NCBI RefSeq assembly: GCF_001562275.1
Contig: NZ_CP014304.1
Coordinates: 5,084,001-5,148,000 of the forward strand
Direction of reading: 5' to 3'
Length of the DNA stretch: 64,000 bases
From: Hymenobacter sp. PAMC 26628
GTDB taxonomy: Bacteria > Bacteroidota > Bacteroidia > Cytophagales > Hymenobacteraceae
Positions 25,738-35,640 of the stretch are shown here, one piece after another. The notes below the pieces were generated by a model. The model ran no database searches and was not told the DNA's origin. It saw nothing but the letters and a program-made list of their open reading frames with translations. Position 1 is the stretch's first letter; every line of letters starts with the position of its first letter. The position numbers were made by a program, and so were the translations under genes.

Positions 25738-27045
25738 CTATGCCCCGGCCTGTGCCGGCGCAGTCCGGCGCTCCTGGGTGCGGTAAAAGACCAGCGCCGC
25801 CCCCGCCGTGGCTGCTGCCAGCAGGGCCAGGGCCCCGAAGGCGTAGCCCCAGCCCCGGTGCTCGGCCAGGGCCCCTGTGAGCCACAGCGCCCCAGTGCCG
25901 CCCACATAGCCCACGGCGTCTACCAGGCCCGCCGCCGTGGCCGCCCCCTGCCGCCCCCCGGCGTCGAGCGACATGGCCCCGGCCAGGAACGAGTAGGGCC
26001 CCAGCAGCAGCAGGCCCACCAGCGAGATGAGCACCAGTGGCCCCGCGGCCCCCGCCGCCGGCCGGGCCATGAGCGCCAGCACCGGCACCAGCAGCACGCA
26101 GGCCCCCAGGATGAGCCCGCCGCGCTGCCCCCGCAGCCGCGCGTCGGAGAGGTAGCCCGCCCCCAAAATCGACGCCATGCCGAACACCGAGTACAGTGCG
26201 CTCCACTTCGAAGCCGCGCCTTCCGACAAGTGGGCGGCCTCCACCAAGTAAGTGGGCACCCAGAAGCTGAACGCCTCCCGCAACGCCGTGAGGCCGAACG
26301 ACAGCGCCAGCATCAGCAAAAAGGCCGGGCTGCGGAAATAGGGCCCCAGCAGCCGGCCCAGCGTCGCGGGCCGGTCGGCCCCTGGGCCGGCTTCGTGGGC
26401 AAAGAGGTTGTCGGGGCGGGCCGGCGGGGCGGCCAGGCCCACACTTTCGGGGCGGCTTTTCAGGCTGAACGAGCAGCCCAGGGCCACCACGGCCAGCACG
26501 CCGGCCGCCGCCATAAACAGCCCCCGCCAGCCCAGGCCCAGCACCAGCAGCTGCCCAAGCACTAGTTTGGCTACCACGTCGCCGAAGAGGAAGCTCAGGC
26601 TGAGCAGGCCCATGATGCGGCCGTAGGACTGGTAAGAAAACCAGTGGGCGGTGGTTTGTACCAGCCCGGCCCAGCCCATGGACTGCACCAGCCGATTGGC
26701 GGCCCAGGCCGCGAAAAACAGGGCCACGCCCTGCCCCAGCCCGAACGCCACCGTGGCCGCCACCGACCCCACCATGCCCCACAGGAAAACCTTTTTGCCC
26801 CCCAAGAAGTCGCCCAGCACGCCGTTCACCACCTTGCCCGCTGCGTAAAACAGGACCCCCACCGAGGCAATCTGGCCCAGCACTTCCTTGTTCAGTCCCC
26901 GCCCGCCAAACTCCCAGATGAGCAGCGGCGCGGCAATGGCCAAGTTGGAACGGCACAGGTAATAGGCGCTGTAGCCCACAAACAAACTCAACGCCGTGCG
27001 GAATTGCCAGCGTTGCAAAGCGCGCGGCGGCTGGGTGGCGGGCAT
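25738..27045 (-). CDS. MFS transporter of the organophosphate:phosphate antiporter type
   Basis: 435 residues from the ATG at 27045, preferred over a TTG at 27102 because family members start near this point. The N-terminus (QWQF-like start, then ALSLFVGYSAYYLCRSNLAIA) and the PSLGQ-like loop (VLGDFLGGKKVFLWGM) match the GlpT/UhpT/UhpC organophosphate family. Twelve membrane helices are visible. Such carriers exchange phosphorylated compounds for phosphate. Its position next to the PhnZ-like gene suggests transport of phosphonates or released head groups across the inner membrane (inference). Confidence 0.82.
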   Translation of the reverse strand: MPATQPPRALQRWQFRTALSLFVGYSAYYLCRSNLAIAAPLLIWEFGGRGLNKEVLGQIASVGVLFYAAGKVVNGVLGDFLGGKKVFLWGMVGSVAATVAFGLGQGVALFFAAWAANRLVQSMGWAGLVQTTAHWFSYQSYGRIMGLLSLSFLFGDVVAKLVLGQLLVLGLGWRGLFMAAAGVLAVVALGCSFSLKSRPESVGLAAPPARPDNLFAHEAGPGADRPATLGRLLGPYFRSPAFLLMLALSFGLTALREAFSFWVPTYLVEAAHLSEGAASKWSALYSVFGMASILGAGYLSDARLRGQRGGLILGACVLLVPVLALMARPAAGAAGPLVLISLVGLLLLGPYSFLAGAMSLDAGGRQGAATAAGLVDAVGYVGGTGALWLTGALAEHRGWGYAFGALALLAAATAGAALVFYRTQERRTAPAQAGA

Positions 27046-27665
27046 GACGAATAAGTTGGGGCGGGGAACGCAGCCCCAGAGGCAAGCGGTGCCCGCTGGC
27101 AAGTGGCAACCGGCGTTATTGCGAAGCCGAATAAGCTCGTCCGGCGACTACAACCGGCTTGTTTCTTCCGCAAAATTGGGGTACGCCGGGCCCCTTGGCG
27201 TTGCGGCTAGGTTATGTGATTGTTGGCAAATCACTTCCCCTGGTGTCCGAAGGGTTTTCGAAACGAGTACGCACTCGTCCGTCGTCCGCCAGCAAGTCCT
27301 GAGTGAGTGGGCACTAACGCCCATTGACTGGATCGTTGCCGTGAGCGTATCGACTCAGTCAACTCGTGCAATCAAGTTGGTGCCATGTCCACAACCACCA
27401 GGCGCCATGAACGGCACAAGCAAGCAGGGGTAACAATTAGGGCCCTGCTGTCCGCAGCATCAAGATCAACCCATAGCTTGGACGAAACGTTTGCCCCCGC
27501 GCTGAGGCGCTGGCCGCCGTAACCGGCTTCCCAATGCAACGGCCCGGCGGAAATCATAAAGCTTCCCTAACCTTTCTGTAACGCTGCCGCAACACCTCCG
27601 CGCCAACTTTGCACCCAACTAAGAAAAAAGTGTGCTCCGATAGAATTCTTGTTAAGTGATTATCA
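27046..27665 (+). other. Intergenic region between divergent MFS and + strand operon
   Basis: About 620 bases without a convincing gene. Only short frames with no family features are present. The end of it, before 27666, is AT-richer and probably holds the promoter for the following + strand operon, but no exact TAnnTTTG box was found. Confidence 0.5.
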
Positions 27666-28090
27666 ATGAAACATTGCATAGCTGCCGCCTTGGTGCTAAT
27701 GCTAACCGCACTGGGCGCGCACGCTCAGGACGCCACCAGCGGTTTAACGGGTTGGCTAAAGCGTGCGAAGGGCGAGCCTTCGATTGAGGCCACGATGCGG
27801 GCGCTGCACACCCCCAGTGGCCCCACCTGCGGGGCGATTACTAACCCCGACGGGCGGTTCGCCACCCAGAACACGCGCCTCGGCGGGTCTTACCCCGCAG
27901 CAATTGGCTGCGTGGGGCCCCGTGCCACGACGCGCAACAACGTGGTACGGCGGCTGGCCCACCCAACGTGCTGAACGTGATCCTGGCCAGCGAAGAAACG
28001 CAACCGCAGGGAGTAACGGTGACAGCCAGCAACCTCCGCTCTGCCCTTAACTCGGACCGAACCGGTTCGGTGATCACCACCGACCGCGCG
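27666..28090 (+). pseudogene. Fossil TonB-dependent receptor 5' end
   Basis: The frame starts MKHCIAAALVLMLTALGAHAQ, a signal peptide, then reads AKGEPSIEATMRALHTPSG and NPDGRFATQNTRLGG, which is the carboxypeptidase-regulatory domain of TonB-dependent receptors with many odd replacements (GWLKR where GVVTD is usual). A frameshift near 27965 moves the match into the next frame, where VLNVILASEETQPQGVTVTA and RSALNSDRTGSV continue the receptor plug start. It then stops resembling a receptor and joins the phosphoesterase frame. The gene is decayed and truncated. Confidence 0.7.
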
Positions 28091-30841
28091 GCCCCGCACC
28101 TGCGCACGAAGGGCAATTGGCACGTCATCGGCCGGGCCGCCTGCTGTTTGCTCGCGGGGGTGCTGGGCTGCTCGGGGCCCAAAACCAGCAAGAACCGGGT
28201 CAGCCCCGAGCAGGCGACCCTGCACAGCCCCTACGACGACAGTACGCTTGGCAACGGCCACCTGCCGCTGCTGCTGCCTTACAACCGCCTACTGGCCCCG
28301 GCCGGCCGTGTGGTGGCCTACGGCAGTCCCGACCTCGAAAACCACGCCCTCGACGTGCAGCTGGTCCCCGAAATGCCCCTGCTGGCGGTCGAGGACCGGT
28401 ACGGCATTGCCTTGGTTGACACGCTGCAACGCCGCGTGGTGACGCGCTGGAACTACGCCGCCGACGCCCGCACCAAGGGCATGATGAGCACCTATTCGGG
28501 CCTGAAAGTGCGGCGCGAAAACGGGGCCACGCACCTCTACTGGAGCGCTGCCAACGGCGCCACCCGTCAGTCGGGCGTGCTGGAAGCCGCGTACACGGCC
28601 GGGGAGCTGCACCTGACGCGGCTATTTCCCTTTGCGCCCGTGGGGGCCCCGCTGGCCCTGCCCAACGACTTGGCCCTGACCACCGAGCAGGGCCGCCGCT
28701 GCCTCTACGTGGCCCTCAACGGCAACAATCAGCTCGTGAAGCTGGACCTGGCCACCGGCCAAACGGTGTGGACGCAGCCCACCGGCACGGCCCCCTACGG
28801 CGTAGCCGTGGCCGGTGAGCAGGTCTTCGTTAGCAACTGGGGCGGCCCGCTGCCCACCGATACCCTGCGCCAGGAGGCCGCCGGCGTGCCCGGTGCCTAC
28901 GGCCACGCCTACGTCGACCCCCGGACCGGGGCCACCACCCAGGGCACGGTGTCCATCTTGCGCCGCTCTAATGGCCACCTGGTAAAGGAGCTGCCGGTGG
29001 GGCTGCACCCCACCGCCCTGCTGGCCAGCCCCGACGAGCAGTTCGTGTACGTGGCCAACGGCAACAGCGACGCGGTGAGCGTAGTGGCCGTGGCCGACCT
29101 GCGCGTGCGCGAAACCATTTCGGTGCAGCTACTGCCCGGCCCGCCGGGCTACGGCGGCGACTCCCCCAACGCGCTGGCCCTCGACGCAGCCGGCACCACG
29201 CTCTACGTCGCCAACGGCCTCGACAACGCCGTGGCCGTGGTGCAGCTGGGCCAGGCCGCCGCCCGCGCCGGGGCCCCGGGGGCCAGCCAAGTGCAGGGCT
29301 TCATCCCCACTGAGGCTTACCCCGGCGGCCTCACGCTGGGGGTGCATACACTGTTCGTGGCCAACCTGGAAGGGGAGGGCGCGCGCGTGAGCACCCGCGA
29401 CATTCGGGCGGAGGGAGGCGAGTTGGAAGTGTCGCTGAAGGACGCCCCACCGGCCTATAATGCCCACCACCAGCGAGCTACGGTGTCGTTGATTGCGCTG
29501 CCTACGGCTCGGCAGCTGGTGCAGTACACCGCCCAGGTGCGGCAGCTGAATTTTGCCTTCCGCAAGGAGCTGGCCCAGCAGCTGCCTCGGCCCAACGTGC
29601 CGCCGGTGCCGCTGCCCGAGCGCATCGGCGAGCCCTCGGTGTTTAAGCACGTGGTGTACGTCATCAAGGAAAACCGCACCTATGACCAGGTGCTCGGTGA
29701 CATGCCCCAGGGCCGGGGCGAGCCGTCGCTGTGCGTATTCGGCGACAGCGTGACGCCCAACCAGCACCAGCTGGCCCGCGAATTTTTGCTGCTCGACAAT
29801 TACTATGCCTCGGGCAAATCGTCGGCCGAGGGCCACCAGTGGACCGACGCCGGCATGGTGAGCGACTACGTGGAGAAGAATGTGCGGGCCTGGTTCCGCA
29901 GCTACCCGCACGTGCAGGAAGACGCCCTGGTGTACAGCCCAACCGGCTTCATCTGGAACAACGCGGCCGACCACGGCAAGACCGTGCGCATCTACGGCGA
30001 GGCCGCTCAGCCGCACTATGACACCAAGCAGAGCTGGACCGACATCTACACCAATTACCAAGCCGGGCGGCCGCTTAGGTTCACCAACACCAGCACCATT
30101 TCGCGGGTGCGGCCGCTGCTCTCGCCCAACTACCCGGCCTCCGACGAGCTGCGCATCACCGACCAGATTCGGGCCGCTGCCTTCATTAAGGAGTTGGCTG
30201 CCTACGAAAAACAGCCCGGCGATGCGTTCCCCGCGCTGTCGGTCATGGCCCTGTCCACGGACCACACGGTGGGCACCCGGCCGGGCATGCCCACCCCCGC
30301 CGCCATGGTGGCCGACAACGACCTGGCCTTGGGCCGCATGCTGGAGGCCCTCAGCAAAAGCCGGTTCTGGGCAACTACCGTGGTGTTCGTGACCGAGGAC
30401 GACTCGCAGGCCGGCTGGGACCACGTGTCGGCCTACCGCACCACGGGCTTCGTGGTGAGCCCCTACAGCCGCCTGCGCCGCACCGTCACCAAGAACTATA
30501 ACCAAACGTGCGTGGTGCGCTCCATCGAGCAGATTCTGGGCCTGCCGCCCATGAACGTGGTCGATGCCACGGCGCTGCCCATGTTCGAGTGCTTTGCCCC
30601 CACGCCCAACCTCGCGCCCTTTCGCCACCGCGCCAACCGCGTGCGCCTTGACCGCCTCAACCCCGCGCTGAGCAAGCTCACCGGGGCCGCCCGGCGCTAT
30701 GGGCGTCTCTCGTCCGGACCGGAATTCGACCACGTCGACGGCGGGCGCGACGACGTGCTGAACCGCATCATCTGGTTTGCTACCAAGGGGAAGCAGCCCT
30801 ATCCCACCGCCCTCACCGGCCCAGCCAGCGACGACGACTAA
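27968..30841 (+). CDS. Second YncE-like propeller/phosphoesterase fusion, with aberrant N-terminus
   Basis: 957 residues in the longest frame, but the first 45 or so are receptor-derived and not native. The native part seems to begin near GRAACCLLAGVLGCSG (about 28130), which looks like a lipoprotein signal without its own ATG. Propeller blades follow (GVAVAGEQVFVSNWGG, TALLASPDEQFVYVANGNSD, ALALDAAGTTLYVANGLDN). The C-terminal PF04185 domain begins FKHVVYVIKENRTYDQVLGD and includes FLLLDNYYASGKSSAEGHQW and VTEDDSQAGWDHVSAYRT. It is on the + strand before a second SusC-SusD pair. How translation starts is unclear. Confidence 0.8.
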   Translation: MLNVILASEETQPQGVTVTASNLRSALNSDRTGSVITTDRAAPHLRTKGNWHVIGRAACCLLAGVLGCSGPKTSKNRVSPEQATLHSPYDDSTLGNGHLPLLLPYNRLLAPAGRVVAYGSPDLENHALDVQLVPEMPLLAVEDRYGIALVDTLQRRVVTRWNYAADARTKGMMSTYSGLKVRRENGATHLYWSAANGATRQSGVLEAAYTAGELHLTRLFPFAPVGAPLALPNDLALTTEQGRRCLYVALNGNNQLVKLDLATGQTVWTQPTGTAPYGVAVAGEQVFVSNWGGPLPTDTLRQEAAGVPGAYGHAYVDPRTGATTQGTVSILRRSNGHLVKELPVGLHPTALLASPDEQFVYVANGNSDAVSVVAVADLRVRETISVQLLPGPPGYGGDSPNALALDAAGTTLYVANGLDNAVAVVQLGQAAARAGAPGASQVQGFIPTEAYPGGLTLGVHTLFVANLEGEGARVSTRDIRAEGGELEVSLKDAPPAYNAHHQRATVSLIALPTARQLVQYTAQVRQLNFAFRKELAQQLPRPNVPPVPLPERIGEPSVFKHVVYVIKENRTYDQVLGDMPQGRGEPSLCVFGDSVTPNQHQLAREFLLLDNYYASGKSSAEGHQWTDAGMVSDYVEKNVRAWFRSYPHVQEDALVYSPTGFIWNNAADHGKTVRIYGEAAQPHYDTKQSWTDIYTNYQAGRPLRFTNTSTISRVRPLLSPNYPASDELRITDQIRAAAFIKELAAYEKQPGDAFPALSVMALSTDHTVGTRPGMPTPAAMVADNDLALGRMLEALSKSRFWATTVVFVTEDDSQAGWDHVSAYRTTGFVVSPYSRLRRTVTKNYNQTCVVRSIEQILGLPPMNVVDATALPMFECFAPTPNLAPFRHRANRVRLDRLNPALSKLTGAARRYGRLSSGPEFDHVDGGRDDVLNRIIWFATKGKQPYPTALTGPASDDD

Positions 30842-30989
30842 AAGCGCCGTCGCCTAATGCCGCCTGTCTCAACGCCTTAAGTGCTGAATTATCTGCCTTA
30901 AGTACAATGGTAATCTTTCAATCATGTTGAAATAATAGCCCTACCCGTGTTTTGTTGGCCAATATAGCACGTACTAAAAACGGAGATTC

Positions 30990-33900
30990 ATGGCTAATCA
31001 GTACTTCTTAAAACGCGCGCTAAAGACGTTAGGCCGTGGCTGGCACAGCACCTTTTTTCTGGTGTTATTCCTCGGCGCCCCGGCCCTGGCCTGGGCCCAG
31101 CAAACCGTGAAGGGCACCGTGACCGACGAAAAGAACGCCGCGCTGCCCGGCGTCACGGTTCGCATCAAGGATGGCACCGCGGCGGTGGCCAGCAACCCCG
31201 ACGGCACCTACAGCATCCAGACCAGCGGGCCGGCCGATATTTTGGTGTTCTCGTTTGTGGGCACGGTGACGAAAGAGATAGCACCCGGCACCCAAACCAA
31301 CCTCAACGTGACGCTGCTGCCCGATGCGCAGAAGCTGAACGATGTGGTGGTGATTGGCTACGGCACGGCCAGCCGCGCGGATATTACGGGCGCCGTCACG
31401 TCCATCAAGGCCGAGGAATTCAACCAGGGCGTACTCACCACCCCCGCCGAGCTGCTGCAAGGCAAGGTGGCCGGCCTGAACATCACCAAGAGCGGCGACC
31501 CCAACCAGCGGCCGTCCGTGGTGCTGCGGGGCCCCTCCACCATCCGCACTATAAACGGGGGGGTGACGGAGCCGTTTTACGTCATCGACGGGGTGCCGGG
31601 CGCGAGCATCGACCTACTGGCCCCCGACGACATCGCGACCATCGACGTGCTGAAGGACGCTTCCTCCACCGCTATTTACGGCACGCGGGCGGCCAACGGG
31701 GTCATCATCATCACCACCAAGCGGGCCAAGCCCGGCCAGTCGCGCCTCACCTACAGCGCCTACGGGGCGGTGGCCAACGTGTCGAAGAAAATCGACATGC
31801 TCAGCGGCGACGAATTGCGCCAGTACCTGGTCGACAACAAGACCCGGCCGCTGGCCATGCCCACCGACGACGACGGCTCGAACACCAACTGGCAGGACCT
31901 GATTGAGCGCACCAGCTACGCGACCAACCACAACCTCTCGTTCACGGGCGCGGCCAACGCCACGGACTACGGCGCCAGCGTGAACTACTTGAAAAACAAT
32001 GGTATACTAATAAATACCTCGCTAGAACGCCTCATCTACCGGGGGTTCCTCAACCAGCGCTTTTTCAATAACCGCCTCAAGCTGGGCATTAACATCATCA
32101 ACAGCAGTACCACCCAGAACGACATTCCGCAGCTTAATACAGGCGTGCTGCAAAATATGCTGTTTTACCTGCCCACGGTGGGCCCCTACAACCCCGACGG
32201 CAGCTACAAGGAAAACTACACCCGCACGGGCAGCGGCCCGCTCAACCCGCTCTCGCTGGCCAACAACAACGCCTACGTGACCAAAGACAACAAAACGTTG
32301 GTCAACGGCCTGGTGCAGGTGGACGTGCTCACGGGCCTGCGGGTGACGCTCAGCGCCTCAACCCAGCGCGACCAAAGCAACCAGAGCAGCTACCTCAATA
32401 GCCAGTCGGGCCTGGCCGTGAACCTGGGCGGGGTGGCCCGCCGCGCCGAGTACGTGAACACCAACGACGTGCTGGAGGCCTACGCCAACTACGACAAAAC
32501 GCTCGGGCTGCACAGCTTCCAGCTGCTGGGCGGCTACTCGTACCAGCAGGACCGCACGAACGACGGCTTCGGCATCACGACCCAGAACTTTGCCAACAAT
32601 GCGCTGGGCGCCAATAACCTGTACTTGTCCAATCCGTCGTCGCTGGCCCAGATTGGCTTCGACAACAACCCGATTTCGACCCTGCGGCTCCTTTCGCAGT
32701 ACGCCCGCGTGCAGTACCAGTACGGCGACCGCTACCTGGCGCAGGTGTCGCTGCGGCGCGATGGCTCGTCGGTGTTCGGCGTGAACAACCGCTACGGCTA
32801 CTTCCCGACGGCGGCCCTGGGCTGGCGCCTTATCAACGAGGAGTTTATGCGGGGCCTGCCCGTGTTTTCCGACCTCAAGCTGCGCGCCGGCTACGGCGTG
32901 TCGGGCAACAGCCAGGGCTTCGATGCCTTCTCGGCCATCCTCATTTACGGCACGCCGCCCGGCAGCAGCAAGTACCTCAACAATGGCGCCATCTCGAACG
33001 TGGTGAACGCCGTGCGCAACGAAAACCCCGACCTCAAGTGGGAAAGCACCGCCACCACCAACATCGGCCTGGATTTCGGCCTGTTCAAGAACCGCGTGAC
33101 GGCTTCGGTGGATTACTACATCAAGAAAACCAGCGACCTGATTGACGACGTGCTGCCCGTGTCGAGCACCGAGTTTCAGTACACCACCTACACGGCCAAC
33201 GTGGGCCGCATGACCAACCGCGGCATCGAGGTGGCCCTGAGCGTGGTGCCGGTGCAAACGGCGGCCTTCACCTGGCGCTCGTCGCTGAACTTCGCGCACA
33301 ATAAAAACAACATCGACAACCTGTCGACCGACCGCTTCACCATCCCCTACATCCAGACGGCGCAGCTCGGGGGCAAGGGCCAGAGCGGCAACTACAGCCA
33401 GATTGTGCAGCCCGGCTCGCCGCTGGGCACCTTCAAGCTATGGCACTACTTGGGTAAAAACGACCAGGGCGTGAGCACCTACCAGAAAGCCGACGGCAGC
33501 GTGACGGCCACCCAGCCGCTGACCACCGACATGCAGCTGGCGGGCAGCGCCCAGCCCACGCTCATCTACGGCTGGGCCAACACGTTTACCTACAAAGGGT
33601 TCGACCTGAATTTCCTGGTGCGCGGCGTGTACGGCAACAAGATTCTGAACGCCACCCTAGCTGGCCTCAACAACCCGGCCGATGCGCGCCTGCAAAACAT
33701 CCCGCGCTTCACGCAGGGCGAGGCCTTCACCGACATCAACGCCTACCTCATCTCCGACCGCTTCCTGGAGAGCGGCGCCTACCTGCGCCTCGACAACGCC
33801 ACGCTGGGCTACACCCTGCGGCCCCACACGCCCTACGTGCAGGCGCTGCGCCTCTACGTGGCAACCAACAACCTGTTCATCATCACCAAGTATCGGGGCA

Positions 33901-34004
33901 TCGACCCCGAAATCAACATCGGGGGCCTCACGCCGGGCATCGACAACCAGAACTTCTATCCCAAGACCCGGACGTTCACCCTGGGCCTGTCGGCTTCCTT
34001 CTAA
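30990..34004 (+). CDS. susC-like: SusC/RagA-like TonB-dependent receptor (second locus)
   Basis: 1004 residues with GGAG a few bases before the ATG. A signal peptide (1-36, ending LAWAQ) is followed by a carboxypeptidase-regulatory-like domain (GTVTDEKNAALPGVTVRIKD), the plug (KLNDVVVIGYGTASRADITG, FYVIDGVPGASIDLLAPDD, STAIYGTRAANGVIIITTK) and the barrel ending in phenylalanine (GLSASF). It differs clearly from the first locus receptor and belongs to the classical RagA type. It pairs with the SusD gene 24 bases downstream. Confidence 0.93.
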   Translation: MANQYFLKRALKTLGRGWHSTFFLVLFLGAPALAWAQQTVKGTVTDEKNAALPGVTVRIKDGTAAVASNPDGTYSIQTSGPADILVFSFVGTVTKEIAPGTQTNLNVTLLPDAQKLNDVVVIGYGTASRADITGAVTSIKAEEFNQGVLTTPAELLQGKVAGLNITKSGDPNQRPSVVLRGPSTIRTINGGVTEPFYVIDGVPGASIDLLAPDDIATIDVLKDASSTAIYGTRAANGVIIITTKRAKPGQSRLTYSAYGAVANVSKKIDMLSGDELRQYLVDNKTRPLAMPTDDDGSNTNWQDLIERTSYATNHNLSFTGAANATDYGASVNYLKNNGILINTSLERLIYRGFLNQRFFNNRLKLGINIINSSTTQNDIPQLNTGVLQNMLFYLPTVGPYNPDGSYKENYTRTGSGPLNPLSLANNNAYVTKDNKTLVNGLVQVDVLTGLRVTLSASTQRDQSNQSSYLNSQSGLAVNLGGVARRAEYVNTNDVLEAYANYDKTLGLHSFQLLGGYSYQQDRTNDGFGITTQNFANNALGANNLYLSNPSSLAQIGFDNNPISTLRLLSQYARVQYQYGDRYLAQVSLRRDGSSVFGVNNRYGYFPTAALGWRLINEEFMRGLPVFSDLKLRAGYGVSGNSQGFDAFSAILIYGTPPGSSKYLNNGAISNVVNAVRNENPDLKWESTATTNIGLDFGLFKNRVTASVDYYIKKTSDLIDDVLPVSSTEFQYTTYTANVGRMTNRGIEVALSVVPVQTAAFTWRSSLNFAHNKNNIDNLSTDRFTIPYIQTAQLGGKGQSGNYSQIVQPGSPLGTFKLWHYLGKNDQGVSTYQKADGSVTATQPLTTDMQLAGSAQPTLIYGWANTFTYKGFDLNFLVRGVYGNKILNATLAGLNNPADARLQNIPRFTQGEAFTDINAYLISDRFLESGAYLRLDNATLGYTLRPHTPYVQALRLYVATNNLFIITKYRGIDPEINIGGLTPGIDNQNFYPKTRTFTLGLSASF

Positions 34005-34028
34005 CCGCGCTTAACTTCTTCCTTCGTC

Positions 34029-35633
34029 GTGCAAAAGATTTACGCAACAAGCCGCGCCCTGCTGCTGGCGGGCGGGCTGGCCGGGGCCCTGTTCGGCTGC
34101 AAAAAGCTGGACGTGCCGGTCGAGTCGCAGTTCGTGGCCGCCAACTTCCCCAAAACCCTCAGCGACTACAACGCCTCGGTGGGGGCCATTTACTCCAACC
34201 TCTCGTCGCAATTCGCCGTGCCCTACTGGCGCATGCAGGACATGAGCACCGACGAGGCCATTCTGCCCGCCCGCGACGGCAACTTCGACGACGGCGGCCA
34301 GTACCGGCAGCTGCACTACCACACCTGGACGCCCGACCACCCCAACGTGCTTACCATCTGGCAGTGGGCCTACGGGGGCATCACCACTTGCAACCGCCTG
34401 CTCAACGTTACGAACACGTTCGGCTTCGCGCCGGCCGAGCAGGCGGCGCGCCTGGCCGAGATTCGGGCCATGCGGGCGCTGTACTACTTCTTTCTGCTGG
34501 ATTTGTACGGCAACGTACCCATTGTGACCGATTACCCCACGGCCCCGCTGCCCGCCACTCAGCCCCGCACCAAGGTCTACGAGTTCATTGAGAGCGAGTT
34601 GAAGAGCCTCACGCCCAAGCTGCCGGCCAAATCGGGCGCGGGCGCCACCAATACCCAGCAGTACGGCCGGCCCACCAAGGGCCTGGTGTACGCGCTGCTA
34701 GCTAAGCTCTACCTCAACGCCGAGGTGTACGGGGCCCCCGCCCGCTACCCCGACGTGGTGCGCATGGCCGACAGCGTGCAGGCCAACCCCAACTACGCCC
34801 TCGACGCCCGCTACCGCGACATTTTCCTGCCCAACAACGGGCCCCAGATTCGGGAAACCATCTTCGCCATTCCCTACGACCAGCAGATTCCCGGCAACCA
34901 GTTCACGCGCTTCGGCTTCTTCTACTACCTGGTGCAGGCGTACGGCTTCAACGTGGGCCTGAGCATTGCCATGAGCACCACGCCCGAGTTCTACGCCCGC
35001 TTCAACCTGCCCGGCGACGCCCGCAACGCCACCTGGCTGGCGGGCCCGCAGTTCGTGCCCGACGGCAACGGCGGCTTCACCACTACGCCGGTGTACTACC
35101 CCAACACGACCACCCAAATCGTCATCAACCCGGTGCTGACGTTGGTGCCGCCCAAGCCCATGGACGTGGGCAACACCATCGTCACCCAGTCGGAGGGCGT
35201 GCGTTCCATTAAGTACTACCCCGACCCGGCCACCATCCAGGCCACCCGCCTCAACGGCAACGACGTGCCCCTGCTGCGCCTGGCCGACGTGCTGCTGATG
35301 AAGGCCGAAGCCATCCTGCGCGGGGCCCCGGCCACCGCCAGCAACGGCGAAATGCAAACCCCGCTGGTGCTCGTGAACAAGGTGCGCGCCCGCGCCGGGG
35401 CCCAGCTGGCCACCAGTATCGCCCTGAGCGGCATGCTCGACGAGCGCGCCCGCGAGCTGAGCTGGGAAGCCTGGCGGCGCAACGACCTGATTCGCTTTGG
35501 GCAGTTTGAAACGGAATACCCGCTGCCCAACGACGTGCTGAAGATGGACAAGAGCAGCTTCCGCCGCCTCTACCCGGTGCCCACCATTGAGCGGCAGCTC
35601 AATACCAACCTCCAGCAAAACCCCGGCTACTAG
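34029..35633 (+). CDS. susD-like: SusD/RagB-like outer-membrane lipoprotein (second locus)
   Basis: 534 residues from a GTG at 34029. The signal ends in LAGALFGC with the lipid-modified cysteine near residue 24. SusD features are TLSDYNASVGAIYSNL, an ALYYFFLLDLYGNVP helix, and a C-terminal RARELSWEAWRRNDLIRFG block ending LYPVPTIERQLN. It is the ligand-binding partner of the preceding receptor. The next gene starts 7 bases after its stop, so the operon continues into the phospholipase gene. Confidence 0.92.
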   Translation: MQKIYATSRALLLAGGLAGALFGCKKLDVPVESQFVAANFPKTLSDYNASVGAIYSNLSSQFAVPYWRMQDMSTDEAILPARDGNFDDGGQYRQLHYHTWTPDHPNVLTIWQWAYGGITTCNRLLNVTNTFGFAPAEQAARLAEIRAMRALYYFFLLDLYGNVPIVTDYPTAPLPATQPRTKVYEFIESELKSLTPKLPAKSGAGATNTQQYGRPTKGLVYALLAKLYLNAEVYGAPARYPDVVRMADSVQANPNYALDARYRDIFLPNNGPQIRETIFAIPYDQQIPGNQFTRFGFFYYLVQAYGFNVGLSIAMSTTPEFYARFNLPGDARNATWLAGPQFVPDGNGGFTTTPVYYPNTTTQIVINPVLTLVPPKPMDVGNTIVTQSEGVRSIKYYPDPATIQATRLNGNDVPLLRLADVLLMKAEAILRGAPATASNGEMQTPLVLVNKVRARAGAQLATSIALSGMLDERARELSWEAWRRNDLIRFGQFETEYPLPNDVLKMDKSSFRRLYPVPTIERQLNTNLQQNPGY

Positions 35634-35640
35634 CCCCTTT

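Noticed and set aside
12974..27045. A C-P lyase (phnG-M) operon
   Set aside because: None of the C-P lyase subunits is present; the enzymes seen belong to hydrolase and oxygenase routes.
27240..27560. Short frames in the gap before 27666 as small genes
   Set aside because: No ribosome site, no family features and biased composition; kept only as intergenic DNA.
29129..30733. 534-residue frame on the minus strand over the second propeller-phosphoesterase
   Set aside because: Antisense shadow: the + strand frame holds clear PF04185 motifs, this one none.
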